From the NCBI GenBank assembly GCA_937864225.1, contig CALMJK010000005.1, positions 372,001 to 436,000 on the forward strand: a stretch of DNA of 64,000 nt, written 5' to 3'. The position numbers were made by a program, and so were the translations under genes. Under the pieces are notes generated by a model that saw nothing but the letters and a program-made list of their open reading frames with translations, was not told where the DNA came from and did not search any database. This DNA is from an uncultured bacterium. Its GTDB lineage: Bacteria; Krumholzibacteriota; Krumholzibacteriia; LZORAL124-64-63. Below, in pieces: positions 9,301-16,330 of this stretch (position 1 is its first letter; every line of letters starts with the position of its first letter).

Positions 9301-10181
9301 GTGTCCCAGGCGCCGAAACCGAGGAAGATCGCCTGGTAGCCCCGATCCTTCAGCCCGGCTAGGGTGAAATCGCGTCCCAGCTCCATGTTGGTGTGCAGGC
9401 GCACGCCGAGATCGAGGATCTGGTTGATCTCGAGATCGAGCACTTCCTTGGGCAGGCGATATTCGGGGATGCCGTAGCGCAGCATGCCGCCCGCCTCGGG
9501 CAGGCTCTCGAAGATGTCCACGCCGTAGCCCCTGACCGCGAGGTAGTAGGCGCAGGAGAGGCCCGCCGGACCGCCGCCGACGACGGCGACGCGCTGTCCG
9601 TTGGCCGGCGCGACGGCCGGTCGCCAAGGCGCGGCGGCGCCGAGGTCGAGGTCCGCGATGTAGCGCTTGATGTAATCGATTCCGACCGCCTCGTCGAGCA
9701 GGTTGCGCCGGCACCCCTTGACTTCGCAGGGACGGGTGCAGACGCGGCCGCACACCGCGGGCAGCGGATTGCGGTCTTTGATCAGCTTGATGGCGTCCTG
9801 GTATTTGCCCAGCGCGGCCAGCGCGATGTACCCCTGGATGTCGATTCCCGCCGGGCAGTTGAGCTGGCAGGGGCCGATACAGTCGGCGTAATGATTGGAC
9901 AGCATCAACTCCAGCGCCGCTTTGCGCGACCGGCGAACCTCCGCGGTGTCCGTCTCCACGATCATGCCGCCGGCGATGCGCGTCGAGCAGGCGGGCAGCA
10001 ACGTGCGCGCTCCCTTCACCTTGACCACGCACAGGAAGCACGACGCGAACGGTTCGAGCTGGTTGTCGTGGCACAGCGTGGGAATGCCATGGATGCCATT
10101 CTGACGCGCCACTTCGAGAATGGTCTGGCGGCTGTCCGCGATGATCCGTTTTCCGTCTATCTCGAGCTTGACCAGGTTCAT
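6387..10181 (-). CDS. Giant fusion: [2Fe-2S] ferredoxin, GltD-like NAD(P)H:FAD unit, ferredoxins and NuoG-like molybdopterin fold
   Basis: This is a 1264-residue cytoplasmic redox protein. Residues 1-80 form a [2Fe-2S] ferredoxin domain with C37, C48, C51 and C65. A GltD-type Fe-S helical domain follows (CIGPCQLNCPAGIDI). Residues about 190-510 are a GltD/NfnB-like flavoprotein with two nucleotide folds (VVGGGPAGLSCAYYL and VVGGGNTAIDCA) and an NADPH-type YRRTRKEMPA. Cys-rich CLECGC lies near 582. Two 4Fe-4S ferredoxin repeats lie near 633 and 679, and from about 705 on there is a molybdopterin-oxidoreductase fold starting CTYCGVGC. That last part lacks the catalytic Cys/Sec motif of formate dehydrogenases and looks like NuoG. 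It lies 73 bp after a HydB-like NuoF gene, itself overlapping a NuoE gene. The trio resembles Sporomusa-type Stn electron-bifurcating transhydrogenase with an added NuoG tail. The function is inferred. Confidence 0.88.
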   Translation of the reverse strand: MNLVKLEIDGKRIIADSRQTILEVARQNGIHGIPTLCHDNQLEPFASCFLCVVKVKGARTLLPACSTRIAGGMIVETDTAEVRRSRKAALELMLSNHYADCIGPCQLNCPAGIDIQGYIALAALGKYQDAIKLIKDRNPLPAVCGRVCTRPCEVKGCRRNLLDEAVGIDYIKRYIADLDLGAAAPWRPAVAPANGQRVAVVGGGPAGLSCAYYLAVRGYGVDIFESLPEAGGMLRYGIPEYRLPKEVLDLEINQILDLGVRLHTNMELGRDFTLAGLKDRGYQAIFLGFGAWDTSKMRVQDEDTPGVLPGIEFLREYGLHRAAPLKGRVLVVGGGNTAIDCARTSLRLGAGEVLLLYRRTRKEMPANEMEIDEAEQEGVKMNFLVAPQRVVKKDGRATGLECLRMELGEPDASGRRSPKPVKGSEFFVEADWIIAAIGQSTQAQRIFGGRTPNMLPFGETLNLTRWQTIAINDKTFETSVEGVFSGGDVVTGAATAIEAIAAGRKAAHSIDSYVRTGRAAPEPFEFNSRKDAFRNITVEDLRDGARHARRPMPALPVQERIKSFVEVEQGYTAADTRSETARCLECGCTALFDCDLRRYATEYGVQIDSFLGEAKQYRVDRRHPFIELDPNKCILCGRCVRVCSEVVGVAAYGFINRGFQTVVKPALGAALLDTECVSCGLCIGTCPTGAISEIVPLAKPGPWPTAKTPTVCTYCGVGCKLNWNTYGGSLVKLSRFEGASATDGNHCRRGRFGYNYVLSPERLRTSLVRAGRELQESSVDDAIAYAAMRFKELRRKFSGDEIAVLVSPRLTNEEIYLAQKFARLALGTHQVTTAAHLVNRDLFCPDVLSTTAYRDLADAQAILVIGSDLADEHFVADLAVKKAIRQGAKLIYVGSRDNGIARFAEIFLRCREGAESEVMLGLLAEYEAARPDALGEDAALTAAVHAVPASRRAQAAGISLEALRAAAELLGQSILKVLVTNRDHRDPRAPGDLRLYAAGAAALGCGLLALHEKSNMQGLCDMGASPAWLPGYAATTDAVALASLEKEWCVSLRDVAGAGADVGDRLRRKRIRVAVVIGEDPLGAPDFPADLAAGLSAADFLVVADLFATATARAAGVVLPLSSAAETSGSVTNSEGRVQLLKRAMPPVAGVETWDLLCRLAAQMGYRFKMKYESADEVRAEIGRVFSAYGQAVVDSPDADGVWSRAASGLPRVSFDAARLAERVTPVVTRDLDVLERRFTAWFEEAIGAAKQRLAEAAAATPAS

Positions 10182-10254
10182 GACGACCTCGCTGAGCTGA
10201 TCCGGTTCCTTGCCTTCTCGATCGTTCCTGCCGCCCGCCCGCTTCCCTTGCCGC

Positions 10255-12018
10255 CTACAGCCGGACGATGGCGTTGAAGCGACACGTCTTGTAGCATTCG
10301 TCGCACTGGATGCACTTGGCGTGATCGATGTGGTGCATCTGCTTCTTCTCGCCCGTGATGGCGCCGGCCGGGCAGACGCGGCCGCACGCCAGGCAACCGG
10401 TGCAGGCCTCCGTGATCGTGTACGTGAGCAGCTTCTGGCAGCTGTGCGCTGGGCATTTCTTGTTGGTGATGTGGGCCTCGTACTCCGAGCGGAAGTACTT
10501 GAGAGTGGTCAGCACCGGATTGGGAGCGGTCTGGCCGAGACCGCAGAGCGAGTTGTTCTTCACCAGGGCCGCGAGCTGTTCGAGCAGCTCGATGTCGCCG
10601 TCGCGTCCCGCGCCTTCGGTGATGCGCGTGAGGATCTCCAGCATGCGTTTGGTGCCGACGCGACAGAAGGTGCACTTGCCGCACGATTCGCGCTGCGTGA
10701 AGTCGAGAAAGAACCGCGCGACGTCCACCATGCACGTCGTCTCGTCCATCACGACGAGCCCGCCCGAGCCCATGATCGCGCCGGTCTTGTTGATCGACTC
10801 GTAGTCGATCACCGTGTCCTGCAGCTCGGCTGGAATGCAGCCGCCGGACGGGCCGCCCATCTGCACGGCCTTGAACTTGCGGTCGTCGCGGATCCCGCCG
10901 CAGACCTCCTGCACGATCTCGCGGATCGAGATGCCCATCGGGACCTCGACCAGGCCGCCGCGCCTGACCTTGCCGGCCATCGCGAACACCTTCGTGCCCT
11001 TGCTGTTGGCGGTGCCGAGGCTGTTGAAGGCGGCGGCGCCGCGGCGCACGATCCAAGGCACGTTGGCGAACGTTTCGACGTTGTTGATGTTCGTCGGGCA
11101 GCCCCACAGGCCCTTCACGGCGGGGAAGGGGGGCCGGACGCGCGGCATGCCGCGCTTGCCCTCGATCGAGCCGATGAGCGCCGTCTCCTCTCCGCAGACG
11201 AACGCGCCGGCGCCTTCCTTGAGGCGCACGCGGAAGGCAAAACCCGAACCGGCGATGTTCTCGCCCAGCCAGCCCCGCTCCACGGCCTGCGCGATGGCGA
11301 TGTTCAGGCGCTCGATCGCCTTGGGGTATTCGGCTCGCACGTAGATGTAGCCGTCGGACGCGCCGATGGCGAACCCCGCGATGGCCATGCCCTCGAGCAC
11401 GGCGTGGGGGTCGCTTTCGAGGACGGAGCGATCCATGAACGCGCCGGGGTCGCCCTCGTCGGCGTTGCAGATGATGTACTTGTGGTCTCCCTGGGCCAGC
11501 CTCGTGAAGCGCCACTTCATGCCGGTCAGGAAGCCGGCGCCGCCGCGCCCGCGCAGGCCGGACTCGATGATCCGGTTGATCAGCGCCTCCGGATCCTTCT
11601 CGGCCAGCGTCCTGTCCAGGGCCTGGTAGCCTTCCACGGCCAGGTAATCGTCGATGCTCTCGGGATCGATGCGCCCGCAATTGCGCAGGACGATCCGGTT
11701 CTGGCGCTCCAGGTAGGCGCTCTCCGGCGACGGCCCGACGTCGCTCACGACGAGCCACTCGGCGATGGGGCGCCCCGCGGCGACGTGCTCCGACAGCAGC
11801 CGCTCGACCTTGTCCTTGGTGAGGCCGCCGTACTGCCAGGCGCGGCCGTCGTCGTCCCTGACCTCGACGAGCGGTTCGCGGTAGCACATGCCGATGCAGC
11901 CGGTCTTGCCCAACTCGTAGCGGGGCCCGCCGTTGTCGGCTCGCTCGCGCAAGGTCCGGTAGGTCTCCTCCGCGCCGGCGGCGATGCCGCAAGTGCCCAG
12001 TCCGACGAGGATCTTCAT
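10255..12018 (-). CDS. HydB/HndC-type NuoF flavoprotein with N- and C-terminal Fe-S domains
   Basis: This 587-residue subunit has three parts. An N-terminal thioredoxin-like [2Fe-2S] domain contains TGCIGMC. A NuoF core binds FMN, NADH and a 4Fe-4S cluster (GRGGAGFLTGMKW, NADEGDPGAFMDR, ESCGKCTFCRVGT). The C-terminus has two ferredoxin repeats (CTGCLACGRVCP and CIQCDECYKTC). This layout is that of the flavin subunit of electron-bifurcating hydrogenases and of NADP-reducing HndC. The ATG at 12016-12018 overlaps the NuoE stop by four bases; an in-frame upstream start would sit inside that gene and is rejected. Ferredoxin, NADH and, through the downstream GltD-like fusion, NADPH are the likely partners. 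No H-cluster catalytic subunit of matching type is adjacent. Confidence 0.93.
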   Translation of the reverse strand: MKILVGLGTCGIAAGAEETYRTLRERADNGGPRYELGKTGCIGMCYREPLVEVRDDDGRAWQYGGLTKDKVERLLSEHVAAGRPIAEWLVVSDVGPSPESAYLERQNRIVLRNCGRIDPESIDDYLAVEGYQALDRTLAEKDPEALINRIIESGLRGRGGAGFLTGMKWRFTRLAQGDHKYIICNADEGDPGAFMDRSVLESDPHAVLEGMAIAGFAIGASDGYIYVRAEYPKAIERLNIAIAQAVERGWLGENIAGSGFAFRVRLKEGAGAFVCGEETALIGSIEGKRGMPRVRPPFPAVKGLWGCPTNINNVETFANVPWIVRRGAAAFNSLGTANSKGTKVFAMAGKVRRGGLVEVPMGISIREIVQEVCGGIRDDRKFKAVQMGGPSGGCIPAELQDTVIDYESINKTGAIMGSGGLVVMDETTCMVDVARFFLDFTQRESCGKCTFCRVGTKRMLEILTRITEGAGRDGDIELLEQLAALVKNNSLCGLGQTAPNPVLTTLKYFRSEYEAHITNKKCPAHSCQKLLTYTITEACTGCLACGRVCPAGAITGEKKQMHHIDHAKCIQCDECYKTCRFNAIVRL

Positions 12019-12497
12019 TTCTTCACCGCCTCCGCGCCGGCGTCCTTGTAACGCTTGACGATCTTCTTGATATCCGCCGGCTTGAGGTTCCCATACGTGT
12101 CGTTGCCGATCATGATGACGGGAGCGAGGCTGCAGCAGCCGAGGCAAGACACCATCTCGACGGTGAACTGGCGATCCGCCGTGGTCTCGCCGGTGTGGAC
12201 GCCGAGCTGGTCCTCCACCGCTTCGGTGATGCCCTTGGCTCCCTGGACATGGCAGGCCGTTCCGTGGCAGACGCGCACGATGTTCTTGCCGACGGGCCGC
12301 AGGCGGAACTGCGAGTAGAAGGTCGCCACGCCATACACCTGCGCGACGGGCACGCCGGTCTCGCGGCTGATGGACTGCAGCCGCTCGCGGGAGATGTAGC
12401 CGTCCTCCTCCTGCGCCTTCTGCAGGACGGGGATCAAGCGTCCCTCCTCGCCTGCGTAATGCAGGGTCCGGAAGTCGAGTTTCCTGTGCTCGGTCAT
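12015..12497 (-). CDS. NuoE-like [2Fe-2S] subunit, second copy
   Basis: This 160-residue protein is a NuoE/HydC-family [2Fe-2S] carrier. Ligand cysteines appear as C-x4-C in VCHGTACH and C-x3-C in SCLGCC, giving the family pattern. The helical N-terminus IPVLQKAQEEDGYIS is also typical. The ATG at 12495-12497 has AGGGAG about eight bases upstream and fits family length; the longer open frame runs through the zinc-ribbon gene and is a shadow. It is coupled by four-base overlap to the HydB-like NuoF gene and lies 17 bp after the zinc-ribbon gene. It is clearly distinct in sequence from the other NuoE at 497-1018, so the two modules probably serve different complexes. Confidence 0.93.
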   Translation of the reverse strand: MTEHRKLDFRTLHYAGEEGRLIPVLQKAQEEDGYISRERLQSISRETGVPVAQVYGVATFYSQFRLRPVGKNIVRVCHGTACHVQGAKGITEAVEDQLGVHTGETTADRQFTVEMVSCLGCCSLAPVIMIGNDTYGNLKPADIKKIVKRYKDAGAEAVKK

Positions 12498-12514
12498 CGC
12501 GCGCTCCCTGATGG

Positions 12515-12916
12515 CTAGTCGTAAGGTGTGTCCATGAGCTTGTTCATCATGCTCATCATCTGGTCGAGGTCGCCGACGCCGCCGAGGGCGTGCCCCTTGC
12601 AGCCGCGCCGCGTGCAGAATTCGATGTAGCCGCCTGCCGTGATGTTCAGCGACGCCATCGGAGCGCCGCAGAGCTTGCAGGTGACCGGCATCATGATGCT
12701 GGCCTCGCAGCGCGGGCAGCGGAATTCGACCAGTTCGCCTTCCGCGACCTCCAGTTCCGTCTCCATGGAGTAGTCGCCGAAGATCGCGCTCAGCCGCATC
12801 TCGCCCTCGCGGTGGCTTTTTCTGATGAAGGCGTCCAGGACGACCCGCGTGCCCTCGGTCAGACGGCTGCCGCACTGCGGGCAGCAAGTGTCGAGCACCA
12901 GCATGTGCTTGCTCAT
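12515..12916 (-). CDS. Small multi-zinc-ribbon protein in hydrogenase-like operon
   Basis: This 133-residue protein has several Cys pairs: CCPQCG near the start, CPRC in VEFRCPRCE, CKLCGAP, and a final C-x5-C pair in EFCTRRGCKG. These would form two zinc ribbons or bind Fe-S. No catalytic motif is visible. A related protein lies at 49745-50134, sharing CPxCGxxL and a GDY/GNY...E-(L or M)-VEFxCPxC core. The ATG at 12914-12916 overlaps the end of the hydrogenase-like gene by four bases, so it is made with it. A role in assembly or regulation of the redox proteins is inference from position. I do not recognise a named family. Confidence 0.75.
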   Translation of the reverse strand: MSKHMLVLDTCCPQCGSRLTEGTRVVLDAFIRKSHREGEMRLSAIFGDYSMETELEVAEGELVEFRCPRCEASIMMPVTCKLCGAPMASLNITAGGYIEFCTRRGCKGHALGGVGDLDQMMSMMNKLMDTPYD

Positions 12917-14202
12917 CGCTTCCTCTCCTCGCTTTCTCCTCGCCCCTCGAGCCGGGCGATCCTCAGGAAGACACAATCGTCGAGAGAGGCTTCGCCCCGC
13001 AGGATGTCGTCGGCGAGCGTGGCGCAGTCCGGCGCGCCGCAGGCGGCGCAGTCCTTGCGCGGCAACCGCGCCAAGAGCGCCGCGCGTTCCTTCTTCCAGG
13101 CGATGGCCTCGCGCAGATCGCGCGCGGCGGACCGGCTCTCCCGCGCGCGGATCTCCTCCTCGAGGTCGAAGAAGTGCTCGCGCAGCATCGCGCGCACCTT
13201 CTCTTCCTTGACGGGATGGTCCTGTTCCCCCAGCCGCTTGACGAGGTGTTGGATGGCTCGCTGGGCGGCGTAGCGCCCTTCCATGGTCAACCCGCCGCTC
13301 ACGCAGCCGTCCGGGCAGCTCCAGGCCTCGATGAAGTCCACGCTCTGGAACTTGCCGGCCTCGATGCGGTCGAAGACGAACTGCACGTCGCGCATGCCGT
13401 GCACGGTCATCGTGTTGGCGTTGCGCATGCCCGCGGTCATGCCGCCGGCCAGGGCCCACATCACGCCCCGCGCGCTGATGCGGGCGTCCGGGTCGCCCGG
13501 GCCGCCCTGCTTGATCGCCTTGAGCAGCGGGCCGTACAGCTCGTTGAGGGCGAAGGCGCCGTCGAAGTGGGAGCGGTCGAGGCCGACGGGGGCGAGGATC
13601 GAGTTCATGATCGCCGTGCAGGGCGTGACGAAGAAGATGCCGATGTCCTCGGGGGCCAGACCGTGCTCGGCCGTCAGGCGACGCCGCAGCATCTTGGCGG
13701 CGAGTTCCCGCCCCGACTCCAGCGGGATCAGATTCGGCAGCAACTCTGGGTAGCGGATCTGGATCAGCCGGACGATGGCGGGGCACGTCACCGAGATCTT
13801 CGGCCACGGGCCCCGGCTCTCGGTGAGCCAGGCGTCGGTGGCCTGGCCGAGGGTCTCGCTCATCCAGGACAGATCGTACGCGCTCTCGAAGCCCAGACGC
13901 GTGAGGGCGTCCAGCACCTGGGCCGGGTGCACGTCGCGTCCGAACTGCGCGTAGAGCGTCAGCGAGGGGATCGCGACGCGGTAACGGAAACGCTGCAGGT
14001 CGGAGGGGCTCGACGTGCGGGCGCGCGCGGCTTCGTAGGCGCAGGCCTCGACGCAGGCGCCGCAGTCGATGCACAGCTCGGGCTTGAGGCGCGCCAGGCT
14101 GTGGCGCACGCGAATGGCGCGCGTGGGGCAGGCGACCGAACAGGCCACGCAGCCGATGCAACGCTCGGCATCGAACAGGATGGTGTGCTCGTTCTGGTCC
14201 AT
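12913..14202 (-). CDS. [FeFe]-hydrogenase-like protein of sensory type (HydS/HsfB-like)
   Basis: This 429-residue protein starts with two 4Fe-4S ferredoxin motifs (C15, C18, C21, C25 and C44, C47, C50, C54). It continues with the iron-hydrogenase large-subunit fold and ends with a third Cys cluster (CAACGAPDC plus a later DDC near residues 385-410). All four H-cluster ligand cysteines are present: C140, C195, C296 and C300. Three pocket residues differ from catalytic enzymes: the proton-relay cysteine before C140 is T139, the lysine of the PCTAK motif is I198, and the methionine of the E-x-M-A-C motif is W294. Linkage to an RsbW-like ATPase and DRTGG proteins supports a sensing role. H2 binding itself is unproven. 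Confidence 0.88.
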   Translation of the reverse strand: MDQNEHTILFDAERCIGCVACSVACPTRAIRVRHSLARLKPELCIDCGACVEACAYEAARARTSSPSDLQRFRYRVAIPSLTLYAQFGRDVHPAQVLDALTRLGFESAYDLSWMSETLGQATDAWLTESRGPWPKISVTCPAIVRLIQIRYPELLPNLIPLESGRELAAKMLRRRLTAEHGLAPEDIGIFFVTPCTAIMNSILAPVGLDRSHFDGAFALNELYGPLLKAIKQGGPGDPDARISARGVMWALAGGMTAGMRNANTMTVHGMRDVQFVFDRIEAGKFQSVDFIEAWSCPDGCVSGGLTMEGRYAAQRAIQHLVKRLGEQDHPVKEEKVRAMLREHFFDLEEEIRARESRSAARDLREAIAWKKERAALLARLPRKDCAACGAPDCATLADDILRGEASLDDCVFLRIARLEGRGESEERKR

Positions 14203-14230
14203 CGCCTCACCTGCGCCGCCGCGCCGGCGG

Positions 14231-14698
14231 TCAGAGCGGGAAGCGCACGCCGTAGCGCAGCGTCGTGCCCACGCCGACCGTGGATTCGATCGCGAATTCG
14301 TCGCAGTTCTTCCTGATGTTGGGCAGTCCGAGTCCCGCGCCGAAGCCGCGCTGGCGCATTTCGGGCGTCGCCGTGGACCAGCCCTCCTGCATGGCGAGCC
14401 CGATGTCCGGAATGCCCTGCCCGCGGTCGGCCAACGTCACGCGCGCGCGATCCGGCAGGACCTGCAGCTCCAGCACTGCCTCTTCCGCGTACATGATCAC
14501 GTTCATCTCCGCCTCGAAGTTCGCGATCGACAGGCGGCGGATGACTTCGGGAGCGACCGCGAATTGCCGGAGCGTGGACTTGACCGCCGCCGCGACCTCG
14601 CCGCCGTGGTCGAAATCGCCGCCCCGGATGGTCCAGCGCTCGCTGTAGAGGATCTCGCCCGGCGCCTCGGCGCCGGCGCGCGGCAGCTCCTCGCTCAT
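14231..14698 (-). CDS. RsbW/anti-sigma-like HATPase_c protein
   Basis: This 155-residue protein has a GHKL ATPase domain of the anti-sigma or serine-kinase type. Visible boxes are NFEAEMNVIMYAE for the N-box, DRGQGIPD for G1 and GFGAGLGLPNIRKNCD for the G2 lid. It has no dimerisation or receiver domain, so it is not a standard histidine kinase. Proteins of this kind work as switches that phosphorylate or bind a partner such as a STAS protein, but no STAS or PP2C gene is in the window. The ATG at 14696-14698 overlaps the upstream DRTGG gene by four bases. It precedes the hydrogenase-like gene by 28 bp, arguing for joint action with it. Confidence 0.88.
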   Translation of the reverse strand: MSEELPRAGAEAPGEILYSERWTIRGGDFDHGGEVAAAVKSTLRQFAVAPEVIRRLSIANFEAEMNVIMYAEEAVLELQVLPDRARVTLADRGQGIPDIGLAMQEGWSTATPEMRQRGFGAGLGLPNIRKNCDEFAIESTVGVGTTLRYGVRFPL

Positions 14699-15048
14699 GT
14701 CCGCACTCCCGCGCGCAGGCCCGCGCGGTGCAAGCGGCCGCACGTCTCGAACATGGACAAGGGCGTGCACAGGACGGGCAGGCCGTTGCCGCGGGCCAGA
14801 TCCAGCACGGGCTGGGCCGGACGCTTGCCGGCCACGTACAGGATCGCGGCCATCTCCGCGACGTCGGCGGTGTGCGCGGACTGGATGCTCGCGAGGCCCG
14901 TCACGAGCAGCGCGCCCGGCTCGGCGAAGGCCAGCACGTCGCTCATCAGGTCGGCGGCGAAGCAGGCCGCGATCGACAGCCCCTCCGCCAGTTCCAGGCC
15001 CCATGCCGTCTCACAGCTCAGGAGCTCCATGATCTCGCGCAGCAGCAT
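14695..15048 (-). CDS. DRTGG-domain protein
   Basis: This 117-residue protein is a stand-alone DRTGG domain, a small alpha/beta unit also found in phosphotransacetylase and CBS-domain proteins, probably ligand-binding. Visible family features are a segment ending ADLMSDVLAF and the run LLVTGLASIQSAHTADVAE. It is coupled by overlap to the RsbW-like gene and lies 37 bp after a second DRTGG gene. The pair shares fold and order but is diverged: this copy has VAGKRPAQP where the other has TQGKKPPED. The ligand and function are unknown. Such proteins recur beside sensory-type [FeFe]-hydrogenase genes, which fits here. Confidence 0.85.
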   Translation of the reverse strand: MLLREIMELLSCETAWGLELAEGLSIAACFAADLMSDVLAFAEPGALLVTGLASIQSAHTADVAEMAAILYVAGKRPAQPVLDLARGNGLPVLCTPLSMFETCGRLHRAGLRAGVRT

Positions 15049-15085
15049 CGCTCCGCTCCGGCGCGTGGCGGCACGCCGCGTCCGC

Positions 15086-15415
15086 TCAGCGGACGCCGCT
15101 CTCGTAGAGCTTGGTGGCGATCTGCCAGCGGTTCAATTCGGTCGTGAAGAGCGTGATCTTCGCCTTGTCGGCCATCTTGATCACGTCCTCGGGGGGCTTC
15201 TTCCCCTGCGTGACGACGATGGCCGCGATGTCCACCAGGTTGGCCGCCGCGATCACGTTGGTGTGGACCTGCAGCGTCACCAGCAGGTTGCCAGCCTGGG
15301 CGTTGGCGATGACGTCGCTCACCATGTCCGAGATGTAGACGCCGGTCAACTCCCTGTCGAAAAGCGAGTTGACGGCCTTCAGCTCCAGCTTCCCCGCGAG
15401 TTCGGCCAGCTTCAT
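15086..15415 (-). CDS. DRTGG-domain protein, second copy
   Basis: This 109-residue protein is a DRTGG domain with the family's typical start (LAGKLELKAVN), the middle ISDMVSDVIANAQAGNLLVT and the end VVTQGKKPPEDVIKMAD. It is closer to the consensus family than its neighbour at 14695-15048. It follows the first gene of the operon by 37 bp. Two DRTGG proteins in a row suggest a heteromer or two different ligands. It has no membrane segment or catalytic motif. Role: probably a ligand-binding partner of the ATPase and hydrogenase-like proteins, by context only. Confidence 0.87.
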   Translation of the reverse strand: MKLAELAGKLELKAVNSLFDRELTGVYISDMVSDVIANAQAGNLLVTLQVHTNVIAAANLVDIAAIVVTQGKKPPEDVIKMADKAKITLFTTELNRWQIATKLYESGVR

Positions 15416-15452
15416 GACTCCCGTCTCCCTTGCCTGGTGGCCCGGAGTGCCG

Positions 15453-15986
15453 TCAGTCGGCCTCCATCGACGTCAGACCGAAATCGATCATGATCTCGCC
15501 GTAGGACATCGTCCGGTAGAGATCGAACACGTCGGGCAGGATGAGGATCTTCTTGCCCGGCGTGCGCAGGCGGTCGTTGAACAGGGCATTGAGCACGCGG
15601 ATCTTCTCGGACGCCAGGGCCCGCACGCTGCCGTCGGGATTCTCGTACGCGACCGCGACGTAGACCGAGATGCCGTTCTCATGCGCGACGTCGCCGAGCC
15701 GCCGCAACGCTGTCTCCGGCTTCGCACAGCCGTAGTAGGTGAGGCCGAGGAGTTCGCGGAACGGGATGATCTCGCCGGACCGGTTGTCGCGCACGTCGAA
15801 CTGGATCGCTTGGGCCGTGCCCGCGAAGTGCCAGATGTGATCCCCCTCGCGATACTCCTCGACGGGCGCGACCTGTTCGGCGCTGAAGTAGGAGCGCATC
15901 GCGCGGCTCATCAGGTCGTGTTCCATCACGACGTGGCCGGGCGTGACGTCCACCATCTGGTAACGAAGGCCCGTCTGCTCTGCCAT
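15453..15986 (-). CDS. Protein of unknown function, first gene of the hydrogenase-like operon
   Basis: This 177-residue protein is soluble, with no signal peptide or membrane segment. I do not recognise its family. Notable stretches are HVVMEHDLMSRAMRSYF, REGDHIWHFAGTAQAIQF and LLGLTYYGCAKPETALRRL; the rest alternates strands and helices as in a small alpha/beta fold. It has one cysteine, so it is unlikely to hold an Fe-S cluster alone. It heads a run of same-strand genes (DRTGG, DRTGG, RsbW-like, hydrogenase-like) and has a promoter-like element about 135 bp upstream. A sensing or adaptor role is possible but only by association. The reading frame is well supported by codon bias and close spacing. 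Confidence 0.75.
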   Translation of the reverse strand: MAEQTGLRYQMVDVTPGHVVMEHDLMSRAMRSYFSAEQVAPVEEYREGDHIWHFAGTAQAIQFDVRDNRSGEIIPFRELLGLTYYGCAKPETALRRLGDVAHENGISVYVAVAYENPDGSVRALASEKIRVLNALFNDRLRTPGKKILILPDVFDLYRTMSYGEIMIDFGLTSMEAD

Positions 15987-16120
15987 CGCGTGCCCCCCGT
16001 CTGGTTGACTCCCGCAGCGGCATGGACTCCGGCCTGCCCGACGGCGCGCCGCGCCGCGGGCCTCAAGGCGGCAAACGATTGCGGCGCCTGGGGTTCGCCA
16101 GCGAGCGCCGCAGGGCGTCT

Positions 16121-16149
16121 AAGCTAGCGTTCCGCGACGGGCAAGGCAA
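16121..16149 (-). promoter_or_regulatory. Promoter-like element for the hydrogenase-like operon
   Basis: On the minus strand TTGCCT (16144-16149) and TAGCTT (16121-16126) are separated by exactly 17 bases. The spacing and the TTGnC form match other candidate promoters in this window. It lies about 135 bp upstream of the gene starting at 15986. Confidence 0.4.
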
Positions 16150-16200
16150 GCCTGAATCGCCTGATTCGGCCCCGAAATCCGCGGCCGGCGACGCGGCAAA

Positions 16201-16215
16201 AGATAATGAATATCT
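16201..16215. promoter_or_regulatory. AT-rich inverted repeat, possible operator or -10 region
   Basis: AGATA and TATCT form inverted arms five bases apart in otherwise GC-rich DNA. GATAAT at 16202-16207 could be a -10 box for the NSS gene at 16331, but I see no matching -35 at the right distance. Confidence 0.3.
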
Positions 16216-16330
16216 GTTGTCGACGCGCCGCGCCCGGGCCGCCCGCCGAATTGACGGCCCGCCGGCCGGCCGGTACGATGCGGCCTTTCCCGCCTCGCGT
16301 GGCCCGGATCTCGAACCGGAGGACCTGACG

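Larger units (their letters stand above)
15987..16330. other. Divergent intergenic region, 344 bp
   Basis: This gap separates the leftward hydrogenase-like operon from the rightward NSS transporter gene. No credible coding frame is present. It holds a promoter-like element on the minus strand, an AT-rich inverted repeat at 16201-16215 and an imperfect palindrome at 16162-16179. Both transcripts are probably controlled from here. Confidence 0.6.

Noticed and set aside
12913-14202. Catalytic H2-producing hydrogenase
   Set aside because: Proton-relay and pocket residues are replaced, and partners are signalling proteins. I call it a sensor-like form, with catalysis left unproven.
16022-16330. 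Longer N-terminus for the NSS transporter from 16022
   Set aside because: The upstream stretch lacks a ribosome site and homology, while GGAGG sits eight bases before the ATG at 16331.
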